DNA from: Pterois miles
Lineage: Eukaryota > Chordata > Actinopteri > Perciformes > Scorpaenidae
Assembly (NCBI GenBank): GCA_947000775.1
Contig: CAMQGK010000327.1
Location: forward strand, 16,316,501-16,380,500
DNA length: 64,000 nt
Direction of reading: 5' to 3'
Every line of letters begins with the position of its first letter. Within the stretch, counting starts at the first letter, position 1. This document shows, in pieces, positions 21,347 through 34,749 of the stretch. The position numbers were made by a program, and so were the translations under genes. The notes beneath the pieces are model-generated. The model had not been told where the DNA came from. It saw only the letters and a list, made by a program, of their open reading frames with translations, and searched no databases.

Positions 21347-24300
21347 CCATTGATCCATTACACTGTCCACTGAGTGCCATGCGCATCATATGGGCTGTAA
21401 TGGTCAATCACAGCTTGGCAGACGAGATGTTTTCCATTCTTCCATGAACATGACAGTCAGTCAGAGATAACGCCCTCCACTCCATGCTCCCAGTAGCAAC
21501 AAATAACCAACACACACACACACACGCACACTGGGCTAGCCTGATGCTCCACTGGGAGCTGGTACTGACCTGTGGCTTCCTCTCTGTGCTGTTGCTCAGA
21601 GAGGAAATTGCTCATAGTGGTGGGGCCGAGCATGGAAATCAGAGCTCAGACAATTAAAACAACAATAGCAGACTTGTCTCGACAGGTTTCTTTTTTTTTT
21701 TTCCTCACCATGTACCTTTTTTCAGAGAATATTATTTGTTATGTAATGTCTGTTTTAGTGTTTCAAGCCCAAATCAGGTGTAAAATATTCCCCAACACTA
21801 GAAATGGCGAAAGTCATAATTGTGGATTTCTTTGACTTTTACAAACATTTGTAGGCATTTTATTTTCCCATAATGCAGCCAGGTAATAGTGAAATGTCTT
21901 TCATAGTCTGATGAAAGTTGCAACACCGCTTCTTTATTCCTTATTCTCCTCTAAATTTTTATAATTTCTTAAAAAATTAGAAGATTTAAAAAAAAAAAAA
22001 CTTACGACTCTGAGTTTGACTCATGATTAAATTTATTTTCTCAAACGATAATTTTCCAACACAATTTTCTCTTGAAGCCTGTGTGTGTATGTGGTGTTAA
22101 GATCCACCTAAAATGGCCAAGACACAAGGATTTTTTTACAGACCATATGTAGCTCTCATTATACTTCAATAAATGATAGTTTTCATTCAAGAATCTGAGC
22201 AGTAAAGCTGAGATGGAAAGAAACCTGCATTAGAGAACGTAAATTAAAAAAGTACATTTTCCTTTTTCCAGTACACGTTTTATAGTGCACAGATGCATCT
22301 TCTCTGTGTGTGTTATTACACTTGTAGCCTCACCTCATCATTAAAATGACTGGATTTAAGAGTGAGGGGTGGGCGGTGGGAGGGGGGGCAGGAAGGAAGG
22401 CAGGAACAATAAAAAAGACAGAATGGAGTGATGCCGTCTTTCATCCGAGGCAGGCTTTTAGATAGCCTTATAGGAGGAAGATGAGGAGGAAGAGCAGATA
22501 AGATAGTCGCTCTTATTTCTGTGGAGCACGATGGTTAATTATAAGAAAGACGGTGTGTGTGTGTGTGTGGGTATGGGGATTGGTGGGGGGGGTAAGGTTG
22601 CTTCCCGTTGGCTTCATTAGAGAGAGCCCTAATTATCTGCGGAGCTGATGGATTTGTGACAGGCCCTAACGATTAATGCTGACAAATTCAGTAAGGTGTC
22701 AAGTCCGCAGCTGCCTTGATGTAATCAAGTTGATATTATACAGTCCCCATAGCCCCTAGTGCAGCACCAACTCAATTTGCCTGTGCAGGTGACAAATGGA
22801 CTTTGCTACCTGACTAATCACGTCAGGAGACAATGCCAGTTAATGACCTCAGTGAGCTCCCGCCGCCCCCACCCCCACCCCCACCACTCTTATAACCTTG
22901 TAATAAGCGAGCCAGACCAGCTACAGCCCATCGCAACCTTTCCCTCTGTTCTCTCTCTTTTTATTTTATTTTCAACCGTCTCGTTCCCTTTGTTTTTATT
23001 TGAGTCCCTTCAGTTACACAGCTTCTAATTTCTGTTTCGAGGTAGCGGTGCACTTCCTTAAAGTTTCCCCTTGTTATTGGCTGGAATGTGGAACTGTTGC
23101 AGGAGATTTATTTATTTTTATATTAATGACACTGCTTCGGGCCTGTTCTAACCACTTGATGTATCGGCACTCCAAAGTAATCCCATGAACCATTTTTAAA
23201 AATAGGTAGTTTTTACACTTTTGCATGTGTTGCAGCCCTGCTAGTAAATCACCACCACATCATAACACGGCCTGCTCGCACTTTTAGCTGAACGTCCTCC
23301 CAACTCAGTGCTGTTTGTGGCCGCCTCGCTGAAGGCCTCCCGTTTATTTCTGAGCTGGAGAATCACAGTGCCCAGGGATTAATGATTTTGCATGCCCAGG
23401 GTAGCTAAGATTACACAGCGACCTTTGTGCTCTTACTTGACGATGCTGTTATGTGATATTCTCTCCCCTCGAAATAATCAGCATGCTGAGATTTATGTGA
23501 ACCCCCCCCCCACCACCACCACCACCAACTATCCCTCTGTCTACACCAGCGTCCTGAGGAGTGCAGCAGTGTATAGCCTCTAGGTGTGTGTTTTTTTACT
23601 GTTAATGTTGCCGGATTTGAATACCAACCTCTTTCCTGAGAATTAGAACAGTCTTGTTTTGATAAAGAAAGTTTATTTTCAGCAAAGGAACTAGTGTCTT
23701 TGGCCCGAAAGTTGGAGCGGCTTATTACATCCGATGGCTTAAGGGCTCCACAGCTTCTGAGAAATGAGAAGTTTATGTTATAATTCAGTGAAGAAAGTGT
23801 ATGTGTGTTTGTGTGTGTGAGAGTTCGAGAGAGAGAGGGGGCGAGACAGAGGCAAAGAGAGTGTGAGTGTGTGTGTTTGTAGCTTAGCACTGACCGGTGT
23901 TAGTTTCCCTGGAATGAATAACTTGAACGAGTGTAACGGTAACCACGCCGTGTTAGTTATCCTCTTTAGCGGGGCCTGCCTTCGGATCCCGTCTCCGTTC
24001 CCCCGCCGGAGAACGAAAACAGCTTCCAACAGCAGCTCCACATATTTCTCACTTCTGACTGTCATATCTGTTCACTAATCCCAATCAAAACGAGGGATAT
24101 CAGACCGAGCAGGAACACAATATTGATCCACAGCGGCCAGTTTGCACTTCTGTTTCCTGAGCATTCCCTTTAGCTTGTTTATGTGTGTTTGGCGGTCGGA
24201 CTCGGCTAGAGGTTACGCTAATTGGAGCGGCGGTGTCGTTAGCAGGTGGCATCGATCGACCTCGTCGATAGCCACTTTTGCTCCTGCGCCACCCTCTGAA

Positions 24301-24769
24301 ACTATTAGTTAAATTTCCATCAGGGATTTGAGGCAGTCAAAGGTCAAACACGCTCAGCTCGCTCTTCTACTGCCTCAAGAGCCCATGTGTTTGTGTGTGT
24401 GTGTGTGGTATTAGTTTCTTAGTTACTTACATTTCTTATCCTTGCAAATGCAATCCCATTGCACAGAAAATTCTTAAAGTCCCATTTACAAAACAGCCTC
24501 AAGATCAACATGAAAGGTTTTTTGTAGTATTGATTATCAGTGAATAACTAATATAATCAAATGGAAGGTATTAGCGAGGTTTAAGCAGCATGCGTTAAGC
24601 TTTTTCTGTTCACACAGATAAGGATATATTTCACACCATAGCAATGGCACCCCTCCTTGTCTCTTTCTCTTCCTTTCTTTCCGATTCTTTCCGGGGCATT
24701 CTCAACAAAAGCTGCCCTCAGGGCACGCTGCTACCATCACTAGCAGTGTGTTGCCCTCGCTGCACTTTA

Positions 24770-24801
<32 letters not shown>

Positions 24802-24845
24802 GTCAGCCATAAACACAGACAGTCAGACTGACAGACAGACAGACA

Positions 24846-24895
<50 letters not shown>

Positions 24896-25908
24896 CACCT
24901 AATGCTTAAGTGCAGCCAGCATGTCTCTGTGGGAGGTCATAATGGAGGTGGCTTAGTATGATGGGAAATCATATCATTAAAGCAGCCAGATGTGCTTTGT
25001 TGCCTGCCTTGCAGCACATAAAAACAGCAGCAAGTCATGGGATCCAAAAAGAAAAAGAAGAAAAAAATCCAAGTCTGAGAAAATCAAGTCTGAAACAGAT
25101 AGAAAGCAGCCCTCTGGGACTGGGCTGACAAGCAGTCTTACTCCTGACTGCCATAGAAAAACAATTTCCCCCAAATAAAGAATTTTTGTTCTCATTTTTC
25201 AGTGTAGCGGCAGCATAACAAACTCGTTTTTTTTTTTTAACTTTTCGTGAAATTCAGATTGGACTCAAAGCTTTAATAAACGGCGCGCTGTTGCTGTTAT
25301 CAGCTCTTTGTTAAGTGTGCTTAATTATGATGTAATATTTGTGTTGTGCTGAGTAATTACATTTTGTTAAGGTTCCACAGTGGGGATGTAAGGCTCATTA
25401 ATGGGAAAAAAAATGTTCATATGTTGTGTTTCTTTTTTTTTCTTCTCTGGTACATAATTTGAGACATGAGGAAGATAAGAAGGGAAGCGTTCAAGAGAAG
25501 TAGTCATGCAACATTTAAGGCGCTAAAACTTGACATCTCAAATTTTCTTAAGTAAAGTATTACATTTGCTGAGGGTAAATTTGCTCTCTTGATCAGCGCC
25601 GTGCCTCCTCGAGAGGCTATGGGAAAAGTCTGCTAGAGCCAAATTTAACATGTTACTTCTATCAATAAAAGATGAGCAATTACAGAATATTTTGTCTAAT
25701 AAGTATTTGAATTCCTCGGCGCAGGAATGAAAAAAAAAACATGTAGCTTACCCACTCATTACATCAGTTAGCAGGGGGAGTGAGAGGCAGCTCTTTGATG
25801 CCAACAAACAAACAAGACAAACGAGATGGGCCCACTACAGAAGAGCAAAAGCCCTATCCAGGGACACCCAACCCCTGCGCACTCCTCCCTCTTCTCCGTC
25901 TCTTCTTC

Positions 25909-25945
<37 letters not shown>

Positions 25946-28900
25946 TTCACGTATACCTCTCATCTCTCCTCTCATTTCTCGGCACTCCCTCTCCCTTTAT
26001 TTCTTGCTCTTTTCCCCTCTCCAGCATGTTTCTCATCTCACATCCCCCTCTCTCCTGGATAAATACTCGTTCTTTGCCACTCAAAAGCAAAGAGAAAAGA
26101 GAGAGAAGTGCTGGTGGTAGAGGAAAAGGGGGTGAATGAAAAACGGGGATGAGGAAATTTTTTTTTTTCTTCTTTTTTTTCCATTTTTAAACTGTGCTCC
26201 TTTCTTTCCCCCCGTCGGTTGTACCTCACCAGACAAAGTTAGGTGGAGATCATCGGAGAAATGAAAAGCTGAAAGGGAAACAAATGAGGGAAGTTTAAGT
26301 GTGCATTCTTGATTTGTTTTTTGGTGGGGGGGGGTTCTTTTTTTTTTTTTTTTTTTGAGCCAAATCTATAATCATCCCAATATGGTTTGAACGCGTATGC
26401 AATGGAAATAGGCCTGTTTTAGTGACTGAGAAAGATGGGAAGAGTGGATGTTCGGCGATGGCAGCGGGCACCAGTGTTGGTGTTAGTGGGTGGGAGTCTA
26501 TGTGGGTGGATGGATGGATGGTAAGGTGGTGGGATGGCGTTGGGGGGGAGGGGGGGGCAGCTTTTAGGATGGGTATTAGAGCTGACAGATGAACGGGACG
26601 ATAGACAAATTCTCCTGCAACAGCTGTGACTGCCGCCATTATCCTGACAGGTGTCAATTAAGAATTACTGCCCGGCCGGCCGAATGCCCCTCCCGACTTG
26701 CACACGTCCCTCCATCCCTACACCCCCCTCCCCACAACCCTCCCACCCCCTTGTCCAGCTGTCGGTGTGCGAGCGAAATAACACTTTACCCTTGTCAGTG
26801 TTGTCACAGGCCCTGCAGCCCCGGTCCCCCCCCCACCCCCTTTTGAAACGGCGGCCAGCGGCAGAGGCTCGCTGATCAATACCTCGGCGTTTTAGCGATC
26901 ATGTGTCTGTAGGTGGACGGGTGTCCAGTTTTGCCCATTTGTATCTGTACAACCTGTGATCTATTGTTTGAATCTCGCTCTCCGATCAGGTAACTTAACA
27001 CTACCGGATGACGCACGCATCGAGGCGTGGTGATTTAACAACACAATGAGACCCCGTTGCTGCCTTTTTAAATAACCCTCAGTTATAAAGCTTTAGTTCA
27101 GGCTGAAATATGGTGTTTAGCTCCATTCTGCAGGTTAAAAAGCCCCTTCATTACATCCCTGGCCTGTGTTTGTGTGTGTGGGTGCATTTTGTACACAGTG
27201 TGTGGTGTGTTCACCTTTTGCAAAGCAGCGGCTGCAGAGTAACCTAGATTCTGCTTCCCTTGATCCTCTGTTACTCACGCTGTTGGCTAATACAGGGCTG
27301 CCTTTATTCCACATTGTAAAGTGGGGAGTTGAGGTCAATGAGTGAGAAAATGAACAGTTGCCATTGCCCATCTCGAAGGCTCCCTTCCAGTAAAGCCGCT
27401 GGCTGACAAACACATTTTGGAGTCGGCAGGCTTCTGGCTTTTTTACAGCGGGAAAAAAAGGAAATTCAAGCGTGTGTGTTCCTCATTTGCCATATTTTCT
27501 CAATTTTTAGGGGTTTAAATCAGCGCGGTGGCATGCAGTTTAATTTCCCTTTAATTATTAAAGTGTAATAGAAAGCATCATGTGTGCGAGATTACGGTTC
27601 AGCTGGCCAAAGTGGTGACAGTGTGTGTGTGTGTGGGGGTAATAAAGGGGGAGACATACTGTAAAGATGAGTGCACATACCTTTATTTCTAATTATACAC
27701 CATATAATCAACCCTCACGTACACATGTGTTCTATGAATTTTAAAGTTATTATGCGCTGGTGTGCCACGCTGTTGACACTGTGTAGTTATTACTTGCTTT
27801 CTGTAATAAATGCAGTTTTCGGTGCCGGAGCAGAATAAACATGAGAAGCTTCAATCGGTAGAAGGAGGAAGCAAAAACAGCAACACGGAAAAGCAACATG
27901 AGAGTGAGCGCACGAGGCTCCCCAGGAATACACAGATGGATTTGCATGTTCACTTGGGAGTTACAGTTTTGGATTTCTTCCCTAGAAATCATTTGCCACA
28001 GAAAATAACCGGGGAAGATAATATCAGTGTTATTCCGCTATACTCCTGCTTTTATTTGCATATCTCTTGTTTTAAATAAGGCAACCCCTCGGAGTGAAAT
28101 TCAGTTTGTTTTTTGGAGCCTCATTCTGCATCACCTTTTTTTTTTTTTTTTTTTTTTTTTTACTTCTCAACCTCTCTGCCTCTATTTAATTCTGTCTTCA
28201 GGCCTATAGCTCCTCTCTTCTGTCTCACACTGGCACTAGACTGCTCCGAGCGATTATCAAACCTGAGAATATTTTCCATCCACATGCAAATCACCCACCA
28301 TGCTCTCTTATCATTCCTGCTTTGCCCCCCCCCCCCACCTACCACCCCGCCTCAGCCACCCCAAACGGTTGTGTGTAATCAAAGTAAACGGCAGCTAAAG
28401 CTAAAAGGGAAACGCTCTTTGTGGAGATGGATGGAGGGATTAAATATTAACCGGATGCGGCTGACTTAAGGCAAGTGTTTTACATAGCTGCTCCCGCCGC
28501 GGATGCCACGCATTGATCCCCTCGCCCTGGCGCCTTTACTTGTTTGGCTGCCTGCCGTTAATTTTTCACCACCGTTTCACTGGCCCGGCCTTTTAGAACG
28601 GAGAGGGAGAGGGAGGCCAATGAATGGTTCACCCATCCACCGCTGCCCCTCCCCTCCCTCCCCGTGCCTTTAACGGGGGCAGGTGAGATGGATGATAGCA
28701 ATTTGAGATTTTGTTTGTGCGTGTGATCATGGAGATTGTTTTTGGTATTACCATGGTGTAACAATTCCAGTGATTAATTGAGGCGAGTGCTCGGCTACGA
28801 TCGGAGGAATTGGGGTAAATGGGAGGTTGCGGGTTCTCCACCTTCCTCCGCTCTTGACTTGTGAATGTGGTGTTTATCGGCTGACCTTGGAGTCCGACAC

Positions 28901-29258
28901 TGCTGGCTTCTTTACACACACATAGAACAACAACACACTCCCGGGACCCTGCCTCCACATACACTGCCCCTCTTGTCATATCACTTCCTTCATTTCCTCA
29001 TGCCTCTTTCTTCCTCTCCTCCAGCTGTGATTAAAAGAGAAAATCAAAACCACTCAAACCAAACTTTGGTGCGAAAAGGAGACTAAACAAAAACAAAATG
29101 GCTACAGTGGCTACACTATTCCTGTGGATGGACATAAGCGGTGGGAATGCTCTTCCAGTGGCTGTATGTTATCAATGTGTTTGTTGTCTGCATGTGTATA
29201 GAAATATCCTGTGGGTCACAGAGGCAGCTTGTTAACAGGGGGGCTCCTACCAGTGGTG

Positions 29259-29290
<32 letters not shown>

Positions 29291-29291
29291 A

Positions 29292-29348
<57 letters not shown>

Positions 29349-29606
29349 GTTGTTGCACTGGTGCTGTTGACAGCATTGTGAAGGCCTTGTGGCATTTATA
29401 AATGCAGTGTCGGTCCAGCAGCAGAGCTCTACCTCGCAGTCGTCAGACATGGCCACCGCTCATCACTCAGCCCTAATGATGCCTGGTTTTCCCCCACCCC
29501 CCTCTCCACCCACCCTGGCCAGATCTGAAGGGGTCGAAGGCAGGTCGTGACCCCCAGGTGGCTGTAGTCCGGACGATTGCTGCACTTCTTTACGTGTTTT
29601 GGTTTG

Positions 29607-29695
<89 letters not shown>

Positions 29696-31063
29696 GCTCA
29701 GTCTCTCTCTGACGTTATTATGTTCCATTTGGTTCAAACACATACAAGCTTTTCACAGCGTGTATCAATGTTTCGGTGCTGGGAGGTGCAGATAGCTGAT
29801 ATTTATAATGCTGCATGGTATTAATTTAACAATTTTCATGCCTCCAAAAAATCCAAATATTTTCAGTTTCAACCTGAATAATATGATACTAAAATGCACT
29901 AAGCCAATAAGCCAGTAATAATAGCAATGATAATAATAATGACACTAAAAATATTGTTTAATCCAATCAGAATGCTGCATCACTGTTAAATACAGTTAAC
30001 AGAGCTTAGACAACAGCACAGTGTTACATTTCATAATAAACATGACGAAATATATCCACCGTAATAGATCTATGGGTCATCTTTTAATAAATATTCACAA
30101 TGATAAATATTGGGAAACAAACATATTAAATGTCTGACCCTACTCTTTCTGTTCCTCCCTTGGATCCTCTCCAACTTCTCCTTCCTTTTCATGCTATTTC
30201 CTTTCTTCTCCCTGTGTCTTTTCTATGTCTCTCGCTCTTTTGCTCTCCTTTAGTCAAAGTAGCCCTGGTCCCCATAGCAACACATAGTGAACTCTTTACT
30301 CATTAGTGTGTATGCAGCCACGCTGAATGACCTGAATCCTGTTCCTCATTCCTGTGATTTTCATGCCAACACGTCCATCACCTCGTTGTGATTTTACCGG
30401 ATCAGGCTGAGTAACCAGCCAGTGTTGATATTTGGACATTTGCTTGATTCCAAAATCAATGTGTTTGTCTTGTAGTGGCAAGTGAATTGTGTGTGTGTGG
30501 TGTGTGTGTGTGTGTGTGTGTGAGATCACATGAAGATTGAGAGGCGACACTGGGAAACGTCCCTCCGTCACGCTTGACTCACGCTCGGCTGTTTTTTTTT
30601 TTTTTTTTTTTTTTTTGGTCGTTAAATCTCCAGAGCGCTGATAACAGGTCAGCCGTTGAGAGAGAGAAACGAGAGGGAGGAGGGGAAGGGGCAGAGGAAG
30701 TGAAAGAACCAGGATATGATTAGAGAAAGAGTAAGAAAGTGTGTATGCAGACGAAAAAAAAAAAGGGAAAGAGAAGAGATTGGTCGTCTTTATGCTGGCT
30801 CACCCATTGCGTGGGCGGTGCATGGAGTGGAGGGGTCAATGGGATGCCGTGATAGGCTAATCTGCCAGGAAGGGAGGGTTAGGGCAGGCCTCACGGGAGC
30901 AGCTCATTGGCTAAACTCATTTGCCCTGTGAAATAAAATCTCATCGCGTCTTTGTTTTCATTTTTTTTTCTCCATCGTTTGAAGATTGATAGTGCGGGTA
31001 TTTGCTCTGAAATCTCTTTTCGAGTGTGAATATTTATCTGCCTGCATCTGTACAGTATGTGCC

Positions 31064-31115
<52 letters not shown>

Positions 31116-32022
31116 CATACTTTTCTTAGTTCATCCCAGTTCCTGTGGGAGTGTGTGTGTATGCACGATGTTTCCAGAGCTGTGTGTGCCTGTCCTCCAG
31201 TCAGACACATGGATGACAGATGACCCAGTGGGAGACACCAGCCATCCTGCCCAACCGGAATCTTACCCCCCTTCTCCACCTGCCCCCCCTTTGCCTACTA
31301 AAAAGTGCATACTTTGTTTACTTCCTTGGCTTTTAGCCATAAATCCTGGATCCACCTCCAAGGTGGCGTTGCCCCCTTTTCCTCGGGTTTCCCAGCTTTG
31401 TACACGATCATAATAACTGCGTCACCGCGAGTGTGTGTGCGGGAGAACAAACCAGCCGCAACCTGGCTGAATGCATGCCTGTCTATCGCTGGGGGGGGGG
31501 TAGGAGCTTACTGGACCAGAGGAAACCTAAATCCTCATATAAAAAGGCCATGCACTCCTCAGCCTGGGCCGAGGGAAGGAAGGAGGGAGGGAGAAGGAAG
31601 GGAAGAGAGAGGAAGACAGAAACAGGGAGAGAGAGAGAGGGGAAAAAAGTTGATTTCCTTTTTCAGCAGAGCCATACATCACAGGGCCTCCCAGCTGCAG
31701 TGTCACAAGCTGACAGAATGACATGTGTCATTTATCAAAGGGGCCAGGCGGGGGCCTTGGGAAACGTGCACCACAAAGCCTGAGAGAGTTCATTCCAACG
31801 CTCAACCCTCCCTCCTTCCCTTCCTCCCTCCTCCCCTCCCTCATCCCTACTCCCTCAGCCCGCCCCCACCGTTCACTCTCCTCCTCGTTTTCTCTCCTCT
31901 GTGCCCCCCCCCTCCACCCCTCCTCTGACCACCTCCACCCTCCCTGCGCACTTTGCCTGGTGCCAAAAAAAGGGCTCTGTAATGTTTTCTGTCTTCGTTG
32001 TACTCACACACAGCCAGCGTGT

Positions 32023-32074
<52 letters not shown>

Positions 32075-34521
32075 ATGCAGGGTTGCTCCACTGAATACAA
32101 CCACTTCCTATACCTTAAAGCCTAAATCAGTCCAAGTTTGAAGAAAATCTGAAGGAATAAATCACATTTAAGTAAGCATTCGAAACCTTTCAAGCTAGCA
32201 GTTTGACAACCAACACATTCATTCATAAAATGATCACCTTATGGTGATTTTAATAACACTTTAGTGTTTACCTTGCTCAATGGCTTTGGATTTGTGTGCA
32301 TGCATGCATACATGTCTGCGTGCACGTGTCACGTGTCGTGCTCCTCCTGGGTAAGAGGTTGTTTATCTTGCTGTTACTGATCTGGTTTAAGACAGTCTTT
32401 CTGATTGTTACTTTAGTGGCCTTATTAGAGCGTGGCTTTTCTCACTCTCCCCATATCATTCTTTACTTACTTTGTTGTCGTTTTTATTCAGTTGATCTCC
32501 TACAGTAGTGGCCTGGAAACATTTATATGCACACACACACACACACACACACACTCACTCCATACCTGCTACTGAAGAGTTGTTTGACAGAGAGATTACA
32601 GCTTTCCCGGCTGGTCGGGCCCCAGTCGGAGGTCTGCGGGGTCACGGCACTGAGCGCTCGGGGCCCGTTTAAGAACGCATTACGTTGCAGAACAGCTTGT
32701 ACATAGGAACGGCTGTTGTAGCCGACGTGTCAGTTACAATAGCAAGCTGTGTCAGTCCAGTCATAGCATGCCTATCAACAACTTTTTTTGTGTTAATGTC
32801 TTACCTCACCGCACGCACTCCATTTCCAGCTTCCTCTCATCCATCATCGGCTCACCTTTCATCCCAACCCCTCGTCCACCCCCATCATCGGCCCCCGTTA
32901 GGGTTAACTCCATCCCGGCCACTTGCAGAATCAATAAACTATCTCACCTGGGTGCCCTTCCCTTCCTCCACAATGGCCAGGTTTGACTTTAGGAACGCTG
33001 TAATCTGCCTCTTGGCTTGTGTTTAGTGGCCTTGTTGCCATGTTTGTCCACCACCGAGCTGCGTTGTATTTTGAAGATCAATTGTGACCAATTTAGAAGA
33101 AATCAAGTAAAGTCAGCATGAATTTTTATGTGTGATGTATTAAAATAAATCATGTAATTCCAGACCGATGTCACCATTTAGTAGCCAGACTGCATGTTGT
33201 ATCATTTAAAATGAAGTTAACGCAATCAGGTTTTGGTGGCTGCCAATATTAGATGCAAGGGCATTTCCACAGGTTAGGCAGGATATTTTTCTCAAGGCAT
33301 TCTGGGGATTTCAAATACATAAAATTTTCATTAATCTTGCAAGCATGCGTCTTCTTTGAAAACCGTGCCCACCCGCTCACTTTTAGCTTTCTAACACCAG
33401 ACTAAAGCGAGTTTATTTCGACTTCTAGCAGCTGAGAAACTTTGGGTGAAATTCTCTGTTTGATAATTAAAACTCCAACTCTCTGGGCAGCACGAGGTGG
33501 TGAGCAGACAGACAGAGAGAGAGAGAGAGTGAGGGGGGAAATAAAGAAGAGGTAGTGGGGGAGCCCTGACAGTGTAATGTTTCCTTGCTTTGTCTGCGGG
33601 GGTTAAAAGACGTGGTACATCATTAAGAAGAATATTCAGTGGCGGTGTCACTGAGGGGTGACCCTTCTAACAGGTCATGGATAGTTCACCCCCAGCCCAC
33701 TAAATACCTCCCCGCCCCCTCCTCCTCCATACACGCAGCCATAGGTAGAGTTCAGGGCGGAGAGTTTCAGTCACACAGTGGCCATTTTTGATATCTTTGT
33801 TTTCCAGTTGAGAAAAAGCTCTTGAGCCGTAAACGCTTTTCATTGATTGTAACATGCAGCCAAGTTTGGCTAAAGCACAATAAAACAAGCATATTTACAC
33901 AGTCCTGAAGCACATCTTGGCACAGACAGACAACTCAGCTCATGCTGATGCTAAATGTGCGTTCAACAGTGTTTATAGGGAGATCAAGAATGAAAGGAGC
34001 AGTTTTGAGATGCTCTGTTTCTTCTCACCTCTCCTGTTCAGCTTCGTCGTCTTCTTTCTTTGTCTTTGCACCTCCTTCCTCTATGCGCTCTGTGTGTCAG
34101 GAAGGTGGGGGACCGGGTAGACGGCCTCTTTTCATTTGTCTTCATAAGCCTCATTTATTTTTGCAGCCAGATGTGAGCTGACAGACATCACTCAGTGACC
34201 CCCCACTCCCAACTCCCCTTCTTCCTTCCATCGGCACCCTTGAGCCCCTCTTTCCCCGTACTCCACCCTACTAGGAGGTCAGGCGAACACCCCACCACCA
34301 CCTCCCCTTGCACCCCCACCCCCGACGTCAGCATTACACAAGATGGATGTATCTTTAAAGCAGAGATTGATTGTGGATATCAGAGTTATGGCGCCATTCA
34401 TCACGGCCGATATTATTCAGACGAGCGGGATTGAACAAGGAGGTGGGACTCCTGAGCCTGTGTGGGTGGGTTCTGGTGGGGGGGGGACTTTAACAGATTG
34501 TAGATGAGAGTGTATGTCAGC

Positions 34522-34588
<67 letters not shown>

Positions 34589-34710
34589 ACGTGTGTAGAA
34601 TGAATGTGTGTGCTTATGCTCATGTACTCGCTTGTACCTTCATAAGTCGGCCTCACTTGGGAATTCTGGCATGTGCTCGCGTCTGACTGTTTCTCGTCTT
34701 TATTCTTGTC

Positions 34711-34749
<39 letters not shown>

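Noticed and set aside
28136..28161. Long T run as the tail of a reverse-oriented SINE or processed copy
   Set aside because: No tRNA-like head, coding similarity or flanking duplication was visible next to it. The same applies to 30592-30616 and 26338-26356.
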